From assembly GCA_045589595.1 (NCBI GenBank), contig JAZNPK010000035.1:1-64000 (forward strand): a DNA stretch of 64,000 bases, in the 5' to 3' direction. Of the stretch, positions 56,924-64,000 are shown piece after piece (position 1 is the stretch's first letter; each line of letters opens with the position of its first letter). This DNA is from SIG77 sp045589595 (GTDB lineage Bacteria; Verrucomicrobiota; Lentisphaeria; Victivallales; UBA1829). The notes under the pieces are model-generated. The model was not told the DNA's origin. It searched no databases and was given only the letters and a program-made list of their open reading frames with translations. The translations under genes were made by a program, and so were the position numbers.

Positions 56924-58138
56924 ATGATCAAAAAACTTGAGCAGGTCTTCCGTCCGGATGCGGGAGCCGGAGCATTTTTCTTCAGTATTCTTCTCTGGGG
57001 AATCGGTGTGGGGTGTTTTGCTGCCGCGCTGAACAATTATCTTTCCGATATTTATCACATGGACAGTATAGACCGCGGCTGGCTGGAATTTTTCCGCGAA
57101 CTGCCCGGATTGGCTCTGGTGTTTCTGCTGGCGGTCCTGCATAAAGTCAGTGACTGGAAGATCATGCGTCTCGGAACGATGATCTCCATGGCGGGCGCGG
57201 CGTTGCTGTTGATCCCGGCCGACAAGATCGCTGTGGTGGCGTTTATCATGATCTGGAGTATGGGGGAACATCTTGTGATGCCCATCCGGTCGGCAGTCGC
57301 CATGCAGGTGGCGAAGCCGGGATATGCCGGTCAATCTCTGGGATTTCTGACCAGTGTGATGAATTTCGGTGCAGTTGCCGGAAGTCTGCTGGTGGCGACG
57401 ATCTTCTATGCCGGTACGGTCTGGCTGGGAAAATCGGAAGCGTATCTGTTTAATGCGCTCTGGATCCTGATCGCGCTGCTGATGATCGCCAGTACGGTCA
57501 GCACATTTTCCAAAAGCGTACCGCACGGAGCCTCCAAGCGGCCCCGTCTTTATTTCAACCGGAAATTTTCCAAATTTTATGCGTTGGAACTGTTTTACGG
57601 TGCGCGGAAACAGATTTTTCTTACTTTTGCGCCGTATGTTCTGATCCGGGAATACGGGCTTTCCACGGCATCCATGGCGTTCCTGCTGGGTGTCTGTGCC
57701 TTCATCAACATTTTTGCCGCTCCTGCCATCGGGCGTTTGACGGACAAATGGGGCTACCGCAACACGATGATCTGGGATACGGTGATCCTGACATTTGTCT
57801 GTCTGCTTTACGGTTTTGCGGGGAATCTTTTTGCGGCTGGAATCGCTTTCTGGGTGGTATGCCTGAACTTTGTGCTGGATGCCATTCTCAGTACCACATC
57901 TCTTGCCACAAATATTTATGTCCGTGAACTTGCCGACGGACAGGATGAACTCACATCCACGCTGTCCACGGGGATCTCCATCAATCATCTGATTGCCATT
58001 CTTTCTGCGCCGCTCGGCGGCTGGATCTGGGTCCGGTTCGGGATCGGAGTCCTGTTCACCTTTTCCGCAGTCATGGCGGTCTGCAACACGCTGTTTGCCA
58101 TGACCATCCCCAAACCGGCATTGAAAAAACAGGCTTGA
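56924..58138 (+). CDS. MFS transporter
   Basis: 404 aa from the ATG at 56924; an upstream frame to 56786 crosses the repeat and is rejected. Twelve hydrophobic segments are visible, with FGAVAGSLLV, RLTDKWGYRNTMIWD (cytosolic loop) and ELTSTLSTGISINHLIA near the end. Substrate unknown. The ribosome site is weak (CGGAAAG). Ends three bases from the convergent AraC gene. Confidence 0.85.
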   Translation: MIKKLEQVFRPDAGAGAFFFSILLWGIGVGCFAAALNNYLSDIYHMDSIDRGWLEFFRELPGLALVFLLAVLHKVSDWKIMRLGTMISMAGAALLLIPADKIAVVAFIMIWSMGEHLVMPIRSAVAMQVAKPGYAGQSLGFLTSVMNFGAVAGSLLVATIFYAGTVWLGKSEAYLFNALWILIALLMIASTVSTFSKSVPHGASKRPRLYFNRKFSKFYALELFYGARKQIFLTFAPYVLIREYGLSTASMAFLLGVCAFINIFAAPAIGRLTDKWGYRNTMIWDTVILTFVCLLYGFAGNLFAAGIAFWVVCLNFVLDAILSTTSLATNIYVRELADGQDELTSTLSTGISINHLIAILSAPLGGWIWVRFGIGVLFTFSAVMAVCNTLFAMTIPKPALKKQA

Positions 58139-58140
58139 TC

Positions 58141-58890
58141 TCACCTGAACTTCCGGTACCACTGCCAGAAAGCAGCCGGAGAGGAGAAGCCCAGTTCGCC
58201 GGAAATTTCCTTCTGCGTCATACCGTATGCCAGCGCCTCGCGGGTGAAATCCAGCCGTACCATATTGATATAGGTGCCGATGGTCATGCCGCATGTCTGC
58301 CGGAACAGATGGGAAATATGAGACCGGCTGTACCCTGTCCGCCGTTCCAGTTCCGCCAGAGAACAGTTTACGCCGTTTCTGCTGCGGATGATGTGCTGAA
58401 GATTGTCTGCGATGCCGGTTTCGCTCCGGTCGGGACGCTTCAATTCCAATTCGAGCTCTTTCAGCAGCAGGGAGAAAAAGACTCTGATCCGTTCTGTATC
58501 GTGATCGTTCCGGTATTCGTTTTCCTGACGCTTGAGCAGCACGGTATATTCCTGCGGCAGCCTGCCTTTTGTTACATAGCGGAAACTTCCGTCTGCGTCA
58601 TGCTGCACGAGCCCGAAAGTCATCTGATGCGCATGGAGCCAGAGCTGTTCGCCGACGCTGTCGTTTTGGCGGAATCCGTTCTGGTGTGGGATCCATGGCG
58701 AAATCAGGCAGCAATCTCCGGCGGAAAGCACAAGATCCTCCCCGTTCAGGAAATAATGACTGCTTCCGCTGAACTGACAGAGTATTTCGCACCGCGGATG
58801 CCGCTCCACGTGGACCGGGACCGGAGCCGGAGAATGGTCCGGTATCTCCGGAATATATATTTTCCTGATTTGTGGCGGTTGATTTTGCAT
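58141..58890 (-). CDS. AraC-family transcriptional regulator
   Basis: 249 aa from the ATG at 58890. N-terminal cupin-like sensing region (HPRCEILCQFSGSSHYFL, GDCCLISPWIPHQNG), C-terminal double HTH (SLAELERRTGYSRSHISHLFRQTCGMTIGTYIN, FSSPAAFWQWYRKF). Divergent from the 59003-62604 operon, whose promoter overlaps its own upstream region, so it probably controls that operon in response to a sugar. Confidence 0.88.
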   Translation of the reverse strand: MQNQPPQIRKIYIPEIPDHSPAPVPVHVERHPRCEILCQFSGSSHYFLNGEDLVLSAGDCCLISPWIPHQNGFRQNDSVGEQLWLHAHQMTFGLVQHDADGSFRYVTKGRLPQEYTVLLKRQENEYRNDHDTERIRVFFSLLLKELELELKRPDRSETGIADNLQHIIRSRNGVNCSLAELERRTGYSRSHISHLFRQTCGMTIGTYINMVRLDFTREALAYGMTQKEISGELGFSSPAAFWQWYRKFR

Positions 58891-58920
58891 GATTGATATA
58901 TTTTTAGCATTTTTTATACA

Positions 58921-58949
58921 TTGCAAAAAAAGATTTCTGCAGTTATAAT
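58921..58949 (+). promoter_or_regulatory. Promoter of the amidohydrolase operon
   Basis: TTGCAA, 17 bases, TATAAT, 54 bases before the 59003 start. Confidence 0.8.
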
Positions 58950-59002
58950 ATATCCAGAGTCGCGATCAAGTCAAACAAAAAACATCAATCTCAGGAGAAA
59001 AA

Positions 59003-59755
59003 ATGAAAGATCTGTTTTTTTATGATGCCATGTGTTCCGTGGGGTGTACGCGGAACGGCGGCAGGGCGCCATCAACGCCCGCAGAACTCTTTTACGAAAT
59101 GGATCATTACGGGATCGACAAAGCCCTGATCCAGCACGCAAACATCGCTTGCGCCGGTGCGGTCTTTTCCAATCAGTGGGTCGCCGATTTTGTGGCGCAG
59201 GATACATCGGACCGTCTCCGCGGCGTCTGGTGTATTCTGCCGGATCAGACCTGTGAAGTGCCGCTGCCTCTCTACGACCGGATGAAAGAAAATAAAATTG
59301 CGGCATTGACCATGCATCCTGCGGATCACCGTTGGATCATCAGCAAACGCTCCATCGGCAAAGTCATGGGTGAAGCAGCGGAACGGAAGATCCCCATGCT
59401 TCTCACATCTTTGGAAAATAATTTCAGCGAAATCTATCATCTGGTGGATCTGTTTCCCGATAACATTTTCATCGTTCACAAAACGAGCCGTCACAGTTTC
59501 GACAGAGAACTCCGTCCGCTGCTGGATCAGGCGGAAAATGTGTATCTTTCTCTCTCTGCATACTGGGTCCCGGAAGGGATCAGAGACCTTGCGGAACTTT
59601 ACGGAGCGGACCGTATTCTTTACGGCAGTGCCTTCCCCGTGTTCAATCATGGCAGTATGATGCTGCCGGTCAAACACAGCGGCTTGAGTGAATCCGATAT
59701 TGCAAAAATCGCGGGCGGAAATCTGGAACGTCTGCTGAAGGAGGCTTGGAAATGA
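59003..59755 (+). CDS. Amidohydrolase-family protein lacking the HxH motif
   Basis: 250 aa. ATG with CAGGAGAAAAA upstream. A TIM-barrel amidohydrolase fold is indicated by ALTMHPADHRW, IFIVHKTSRHSF and DRILYGSAFPVFNHG, the usual strand-end motifs. The N-terminal metal pair HxH is replaced (YDAMCSVG), so it may be non-metal or inactive, in contrast to the next gene. Stop overlaps the next start. Confidence 0.8.
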   Translation: MKDLFFYDAMCSVGCTRNGGRAPSTPAELFYEMDHYGIDKALIQHANIACAGAVFSNQWVADFVAQDTSDRLRGVWCILPDQTCEVPLPLYDRMKENKIAALTMHPADHRWIISKRSIGKVMGEAAERKIPMLLTSLENNFSEIYHLVDLFPDNIFIVHKTSRHSFDRELRPLLDQAENVYLSLSAYWVPEGIRDLAELYGADRILYGSAFPVFNHGSMMLPVKHSGLSESDIAKIAGGNLERLLKEAWK

Positions 59756-60570
59756 GTATCTGGCAGGAAGAAAATTCTCTGGCGAAAGCATTCTGGGAAA
59801 ATGGGATCGTGGAAGATTGCCCCATCTACGATATGCACGGTCACATGGGCAGCCACAACGGCATCTATTTCAAACGCTGCGAGGCGCCTGATATGGTGGC
59901 ACATATGCGTCGGATCGGGGTGCGCAGACTGGTTTTTTCTCATCATCATGCACTGGGGGAACCTTCGTTCAGAAATGAAAAAATGCGGGATATCTGCGCA
60001 GAATATCCGGATATTCTCCGTATGTACGCGGGGATCAATCCCCATTATCCGGAGAACATCCGGGAGGATCTGGCGAAGTTCGATTCGTGGCGGCCTTATG
60101 CGGTGGGATTGAAATTTCTGGCAGATTATCACGCCGTCCCGGTCAGTGACCCGAAATGTGAATATGCGCTCTCCTTCGCAAATGAACGGAAACTGCCGGT
60201 GCTGTTCCATACCTGGGGCGGCTCCCCCTTTGACGGCTATACGGAAATGCGCAAAGTTGCCGATAAATATCCCGATATCATCATGTTTGTGGGGCATTCT
60301 CTGCACGGCGACTGGGATAATGCCGCAAAACTGGTCAAAGAAGCGCCCGGAAAAGTCTATCTGGAACTGACGGCTTTGCCGGGCTTGTATCAGATATTGG
60401 AGAAACTGACGGGCTCCGTCGGCTCCGAACGACTCCTTTACGGAACGGATCTGCCCTGGTTCGATGAATATCAGGTAGTGAGCGGCGTCCTTTCCGCACG
60501 GATCAGTGACGATGACAAACGGAATATTCTTTATCGCAACGTGGAAAATCTGCTGGGCAAGGATTGGTAA
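59752..60570 (+). CDS. Amidohydrolase-family (COG2159-type) protein
   Basis: 272 aa from the ATG at 59752 (GAAGGAGGC upstream). Metal motif YDMHGHMGS (HxH) near residue 25, FSHHHA, LFHTWGG, MFVGHSLHGD and YGTDLPWFD with the late Asp. Metal sites complete. Related to decarboxylating or hydrolysing enzymes of uronate or aromatic breakdown; the reaction is unknown. Six bases before the next gene. Confidence 0.85.
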   Translation: MSIWQEENSLAKAFWENGIVEDCPIYDMHGHMGSHNGIYFKRCEAPDMVAHMRRIGVRRLVFSHHHALGEPSFRNEKMRDICAEYPDILRMYAGINPHYPENIREDLAKFDSWRPYAVGLKFLADYHAVPVSDPKCEYALSFANERKLPVLFHTWGGSPFDGYTEMRKVADKYPDIIMFVGHSLHGDWDNAAKLVKEAPGKVYLELTALPGLYQILEKLTGSVGSERLLYGTDLPWFDEYQVVSGVLSARISDDDKRNILYRNVENLLGKDW

Positions 60571-60576
60571 TCAGCA

Positions 60577-61449
60577 ATGCTCAAACTCAAAAATCACAAA
60601 ATCTGGCGCGAAGGCAGCGGCGAAAAGACGCCCTTCCGGTTTCATGGAAAAATGTACACCGTGGAAAATGTGATGTTCAGCACCATTGCCAAAGAGCCGG
60701 TGCGGTACAACTTTCACGAAGATTTCACCCGCATCCGCGACAGCGAAACGGGGCTGGTCATCAACCATGTGCTGATCAATCATTATTTCACCTCCGCGTT
60801 TGTGAAGGATGATTGGGTCTATCTTTATGCCATTGATTACGGAACCGATCTGGGCTGGTGGGAAAGCAAATCCATCGATATGATCCGCTCCAAAGACCTG
60901 ATGACATGGTCGGCTCCGGTGCCCGTCCTTCACGCAGAAGGCGAAGAACGGCTCTTCAACAACTCCGTTTGTTTCGACGGCAAACGGTATGTGATGGTGT
61001 TCGAGACCAACAACAAAGCCTACACGCCGTTCACCTTCTTTTTTGCGGAATCTGAGGATCTGCTCACCTGGAAAAAAATTCCCGGCACCATCTACGGACC
61101 CGATAAATATGTGGGCGGACCGACGCTCTTTTTTGCCAACGGCTGGTTCTACCTGACATACGTCAACCGCTGTATCGACGGCGATGATCTGTGGTACGAT
61201 ACCCGGATCGCACGCACTAAAGATCTGATCCATTGGGAAGATTCCCCGGAACCTGTGCTGGAACCGGACAGAACAAGAGAAACTGCGCCCGGCGTCCGGG
61301 AGATCAATGCCTCCGATGCGGAATTTCTGGAAGAAGACGGCATCGTGAAAGTATTCTGGGCGGGCGGAAATCAGCAGGGCGTTCTGGACGAACAGTATGG
61401 CGAATATGAAGGCACTCTGGCAGAACTGCTGGAATCATTTTTTGAATAA
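60577..61449 (+). CDS. Five-bladed-propeller glycosidase-like protein (GH43-like)
   Basis: 290 aa; no signal peptide. Typical SxDLxxW blade motifs are visible: MIRSKDLMTWSAP, AESEDLLTWKKI, ARTKDLIHWEDSP. Acidic residues that could serve catalysis are INHYFTSAFV (upstream), VFETNNK and INASDAEF. Could also be a BNR-type sialidase or phosphorylase (GH130-like) relative. Cytosolic. Confidence 0.7.
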   Translation: MLKLKNHKIWREGSGEKTPFRFHGKMYTVENVMFSTIAKEPVRYNFHEDFTRIRDSETGLVINHVLINHYFTSAFVKDDWVYLYAIDYGTDLGWWESKSIDMIRSKDLMTWSAPVPVLHAEGEERLFNNSVCFDGKRYVMVFETNNKAYTPFTFFFAESEDLLTWKKIPGTIYGPDKYVGGPTLFFANGWFYLTYVNRCIDGDDLWYDTRIARTKDLIHWEDSPEPVLEPDRTRETAPGVREINASDAEFLEEDGIVKVFWAGGNQQGVLDEQYGEYEGTLAELLESFFE

Positions 61450-61470
61450 TTTACAGAAGGAAAAATCATT

Positions 61471-62604
61471 ATGTTTGGAATCGGAGAAGAAGAAATCAAT
61501 GCAGTTGCAGATACCATCCGCCGGGGGATCCTGACCCGTTTTCAGGGCGGAACGGAAGGCTATCTTGCAAAATCAGAACGGGCTCTTGCGGAAATGGCAG
61601 GCGTGAAACATGCGCTTATGGTCAATTCCGGCACCAGCGCACTGATGTGCGCTATGGTGGCTCTGGGCATCGGGAAAGGCGATGAAGTGCTGATCTCGGC
61701 TTATACATGGATCTCCACTCCACTGGCACCCATGCTCCTGCAGGCGGTCCCGAAACTGGTGGAGATCGATGAATCCCTGACTATGGATCCCGATGATCTG
61801 GAACGGAAGATCTCCCCGCGGACAAAAGCCATTGTGGTCATTCACATGTCAAACCGTCCCTGCGATATGGACCGGATCATGGAGATCGCAAACCGTCACG
61901 GTATCCCGGTGGTGGAAGATGCGTGTCAGGCGGTGGGCGGTCTTTACAAAGGAAGACGCCTCGGCTCCATCGGTGCCGTCGGATGTTTCAGTTTCAACAA
62001 CTATAAAAACATCAGCTGCGGCGAAGGCGGCGCGATCCTTACCAACGATGATGTTATGTTCGACCGGGCAAGACTCTGGCACGATGCCGGAACATTCGTT
62101 CAGGCTTACGACGCACCGGTGAAGATCCCGTTTTTTGCCGGACAGGATTACCGGGCATCCGAGATCGAAGGCGCACTGATCTGGGCGCAGCTCAAACGCC
62201 TTGATCCCGGCATGGCAAAACTCCGGGAACGGGTGAAACTGGCGGCAGAGATCCTGACGGAACGGGGATATAAAGTCGCACGCCACAACGATCCGGAAAG
62301 TTCCGTTTCTCTGGCTGTCCGCTTCGATACCGTGGAAGAATGTGCCGCGTTTACAGAACGGACCGGTATCGGCTGCATCCACGATTCCGCCGGCAGACAT
62401 ATCTACACCAACTGGACGCCGCTGGTGGAACGGAATGCGTATCGTGACGATATCAACCCCTTCCTTACTCCGGAAGGCGCAGATGCCCGCTTCGATGAAC
62501 AGACTGCACCCGTTACGCTGGATATTCTCCGCCGTACCTGCTACATCCCGGTCGACTGGGAAGAATCGCCGGAAGATCTGAAACAGCGTATGATGGCGCT
62601 CTGA
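61471..62604 (+). CDS. DegT/DnrJ/EryC1/StrS-family PLP aminotransferase
   Basis: 377 aa; ATG after AGAAGGAAAAATC. NSGTSALMCAM, EDACQAVGGLYKG with the PLP aspartate, and SFNNYKNISCGEGG with lysine K179 forming the Schiff base. The family makes amino sugars, such as those in surface glycans or antibiotics. Last gene of the AraC-linked operon. Confidence 0.92.
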   Translation: MFGIGEEEINAVADTIRRGILTRFQGGTEGYLAKSERALAEMAGVKHALMVNSGTSALMCAMVALGIGKGDEVLISAYTWISTPLAPMLLQAVPKLVEIDESLTMDPDDLERKISPRTKAIVVIHMSNRPCDMDRIMEIANRHGIPVVEDACQAVGGLYKGRRLGSIGAVGCFSFNNYKNISCGEGGAILTNDDVMFDRARLWHDAGTFVQAYDAPVKIPFFAGQDYRASEIEGALIWAQLKRLDPGMAKLRERVKLAAEILTERGYKVARHNDPESSVSLAVRFDTVEECAAFTERTGIGCIHDSAGRHIYTNWTPLVERNAYRDDINPFLTPEGADARFDEQTAPVTLDILRRTCYIPVDWEESPEDLKQRMMAL

Positions 62605-62620
62605 CCGTACACAAAATAAC

Positions 62621-62660
62621 AGAAAGCAGGGATCGCTGAAACGGTGATCCCTGCTTTTTT
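62621..62660. terminator. Bidirectional terminator
   Basis: AAAGCAGGGATC / GATCCCTGCTTT with nine T, between convergent genes. Confidence 0.92.
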
Positions 62661-62671
62661 ATGCCGGGATA

Positions 62672-63997
62672 TCAGGGTTCCCGGGCAGTTTCATCCAGCG
62701 CTTTGATCAGCGGATAGAGAATGTATTCGATCACACGTCTGCGGTCGCACTTGATCTCACACTGGGATTCCATGCCGGGGATCAGACGGAATTTTTCGTC
62801 CAGACCTTTGAGCTGACCGCTGACCGTCAGACGCGCACGGTAATATTTGAAGGACTGTGCGCCCGCATTTTTTTCCAGCGTGTCTTCAGAAATGTTCCGG
62901 ACGACACCGTCAAGCGTACCGTATTTCTGGAAGGGGTACGCCGTCAGTTTGATCCGGGCGGGTGCGCCGACTTTCACTTTGCCGATGTCTTCCGGGCGGA
63001 TCTCGGCTTCCAGTTCAATGTTGCCGTCCAGCGGGATCAGCGTGATCAACGCTTCCGCTTCCCGTACGGCTGAACCCGGAGAAAATGCCGCGATCTCATG
63101 CACGACCGCATTGCAGGGCGCACGGAGATGCACATATTCGATCAACTGGGCGATCTTGTCGTATTCCTTGCGGGTGGATGTGAGATTGCGGTCGACCGTG
63201 ACCATATCTTCGGAAATATCGTTGCGCCATTCCTGAATGAACGAATTTTTTTCCGCCTGTGTGGAGCCGCGCTGATGATCCAGTTCCAGAATATCATTTG
63301 CCAGCTGATCCACTGTCGCTTCCATTTCCATACGGCTGATGGACATCTGCAGGAGTTCTTTCAGTGAAACAGCGTTCTTTTCGTGGAGATCTTTGAACAT
63401 ATCTTCCAGTTTCTGAACGGCACCGAGACGCTCTTTCTGTTTCTCCAGATTGTCCTGCTTGTTTTTCCGGGACGCTTTGATCTGGAGCAGGGCTTCTTCA
63501 AAATACTGGAGTTTTTCCTTGTAATAGCCCTGACGCTGTACATAGATCGCATGCTGCCACCCCGCAAACTGTTCTTTGCCGCCTTTGTATTCCGTACCCA
63601 GAAATTCCGCCTGAAGACGGGCACGCTGGGCTTCCAGGGCGCTGATTTCGTTTTTCAGCCGTTCCGCTTCCGCTGTATTGATGGTGGGGTCGAACGTGAT
63701 CAGGATCTGATCTTTTTTGACAACATCGCCGATCTTGACCTGGATCTCTTTGATCACGGACCGTTCCAGCGGTTTCATCACGATGGTGGGCAGGTCGGTC
63801 ACCAGTTTGCCGCCGCCCTGGATCACCACATCCGTTTTTGCCAGACACGCCCATGTGATGGCAACGATCATTGCCACCAGCGGGAACCAGACGCCGAACC
63901 GGATGAAAAAGGGCAGTTTCTGATTTTTGATTTCCAATGCATCCGGTTGAAATTCAACGATTTTGCCGGGGACTTTTTCATTTTTGTTCGTACTCAT
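62672..63997 (-). CDS. HlyD-type membrane-fusion adaptor
   Basis: 441 aa; its start lies near the window edge. One N-terminal membrane helix (FPLVAMIVAITWACLA, ~35-55), a biotinyl-lipoyl-like half (PLERSVIKEIQVKIGDVVKKDQIL), a long coiled coil (~105-290) and the second lipoyl half with LRAPCNAVVHEIAAFSPG. Periplasmic adaptor of a type I secretion system; the ABC transporter is probably encoded just outside the window. Confidence 0.9.
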   Translation of the reverse strand: MSTNKNEKVPGKIVEFQPDALEIKNQKLPFFIRFGVWFPLVAMIVAITWACLAKTDVVIQGGGKLVTDLPTIVMKPLERSVIKEIQVKIGDVVKKDQILITFDPTINTAEAERLKNEISALEAQRARLQAEFLGTEYKGGKEQFAGWQHAIYVQRQGYYKEKLQYFEEALLQIKASRKNKQDNLEKQKERLGAVQKLEDMFKDLHEKNAVSLKELLQMSISRMEMEATVDQLANDILELDHQRGSTQAEKNSFIQEWRNDISEDMVTVDRNLTSTRKEYDKIAQLIEYVHLRAPCNAVVHEIAAFSPGSAVREAEALITLIPLDGNIELEAEIRPEDIGKVKVGAPARIKLTAYPFQKYGTLDGVVRNISEDTLEKNAGAQSFKYYRARLTVSGQLKGLDEKFRLIPGMESQCEIKCDRRRVIEYILYPLIKALDETAREP

Positions 63998-64000
63998 GTT

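Noticed and set aside
55703..58294. 863-codon minus-strand open frame
   Set aside because: It is antisense to the AsmA-like and MFS genes, has low-complexity Arg/Gln-rich composition and no ribosome site. It is a shadow frame.
1..64000. CRISPR array
   Set aside because: Regular repeats at 518-4979 and 50564-50961 were checked; spacing is irregular, the repeats are promoters or palindromes and no cas genes occur.

Overview
The window looks like chromosome from an anaerobic, polysaccharide-using bacterium of the PVC group, most likely Lentisphaerota/Victivallales. This is inference from gene content: a kinase paired with an ECF sigma factor as in planctomycete relatives, tandem radical SAM/SPASM enzymes, hexuronate (uxaB-uxaA), alpha-galactosidase and sialidase-like genes, a glnS gene and a Gly/Pro-rich secretome. 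No taxonomic marker such as 16S rRNA is present.

Regions. (1) 0-5 kb: a cassette of very small genes (13-102 aa), many preceded by the same promoter-like element (TTGTCAGGATTT, 17 bp, CGATTT) and a small leader stem-loop, wrapped around a Ser/Thr kinase-ECF sigma operon. About 1.9 kb of it is duplicated at 19.8-21.7 kb, with the sigma gene truncated in the second copy. (2) 5-17 kb: a stress or conflict island: LRAT-Sel1 protein, a VWA/PP2C/kinase triad with partners, a WYL regulator, an AIM24-family protein, a formylglycine-generating-enzyme-like protein, and the RtcB2-PrfH RNA-repair/ribosome-rescue pair. Four promoters here share one architecture (TGACA-N5-TGWCAC-N11-TATATT-like). (3) 17-19 kb: hipBA with three palindromic operators exactly 50 bp apart. 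(4) 19-24 kb: mobile debris (GIY-YIG nuclease, prophage scraps, broken IS4-like transposase). (5) 24.3-35.7 kb: a one-direction, mostly overlapping gene set with a 29-aa Cys-rich peptide, seven consecutive radical SAM/SPASM proteins, an SDR and a methyltransferase; I read it as an undescribed RiPP-type pathway. A ~175-bp repeat flanks regions 4-5 at 19.1 and 38.5 kb, the latter beside tRNA-Ala. (6) 38.7-64 kb: core and catabolic genes: GH36, glnS, ferredoxin, obgE, rpmA, rluD, lgt, a DnaQ-like exonuclease, galE, uxaB-uxaA, sialidase-like, rpmB, an MFS transporter, an AraC regulator divergent from an amidohydrolase/GH43-like/DegT operon, and an HlyD-type adaptor. Its intergenic gaps carry large palindromic repeats, including two cloverleaf-shaped elements on either side of glnS and a candidate small RNA upstream of uxaB.

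The two strongest candidates for an undescribed system are the kinase-sigma-microprotein regulon with its amphipathic peptides, and the seven-enzyme radical SAM cluster. All functional statements rest on motifs read by eye; no search or folding program was run.
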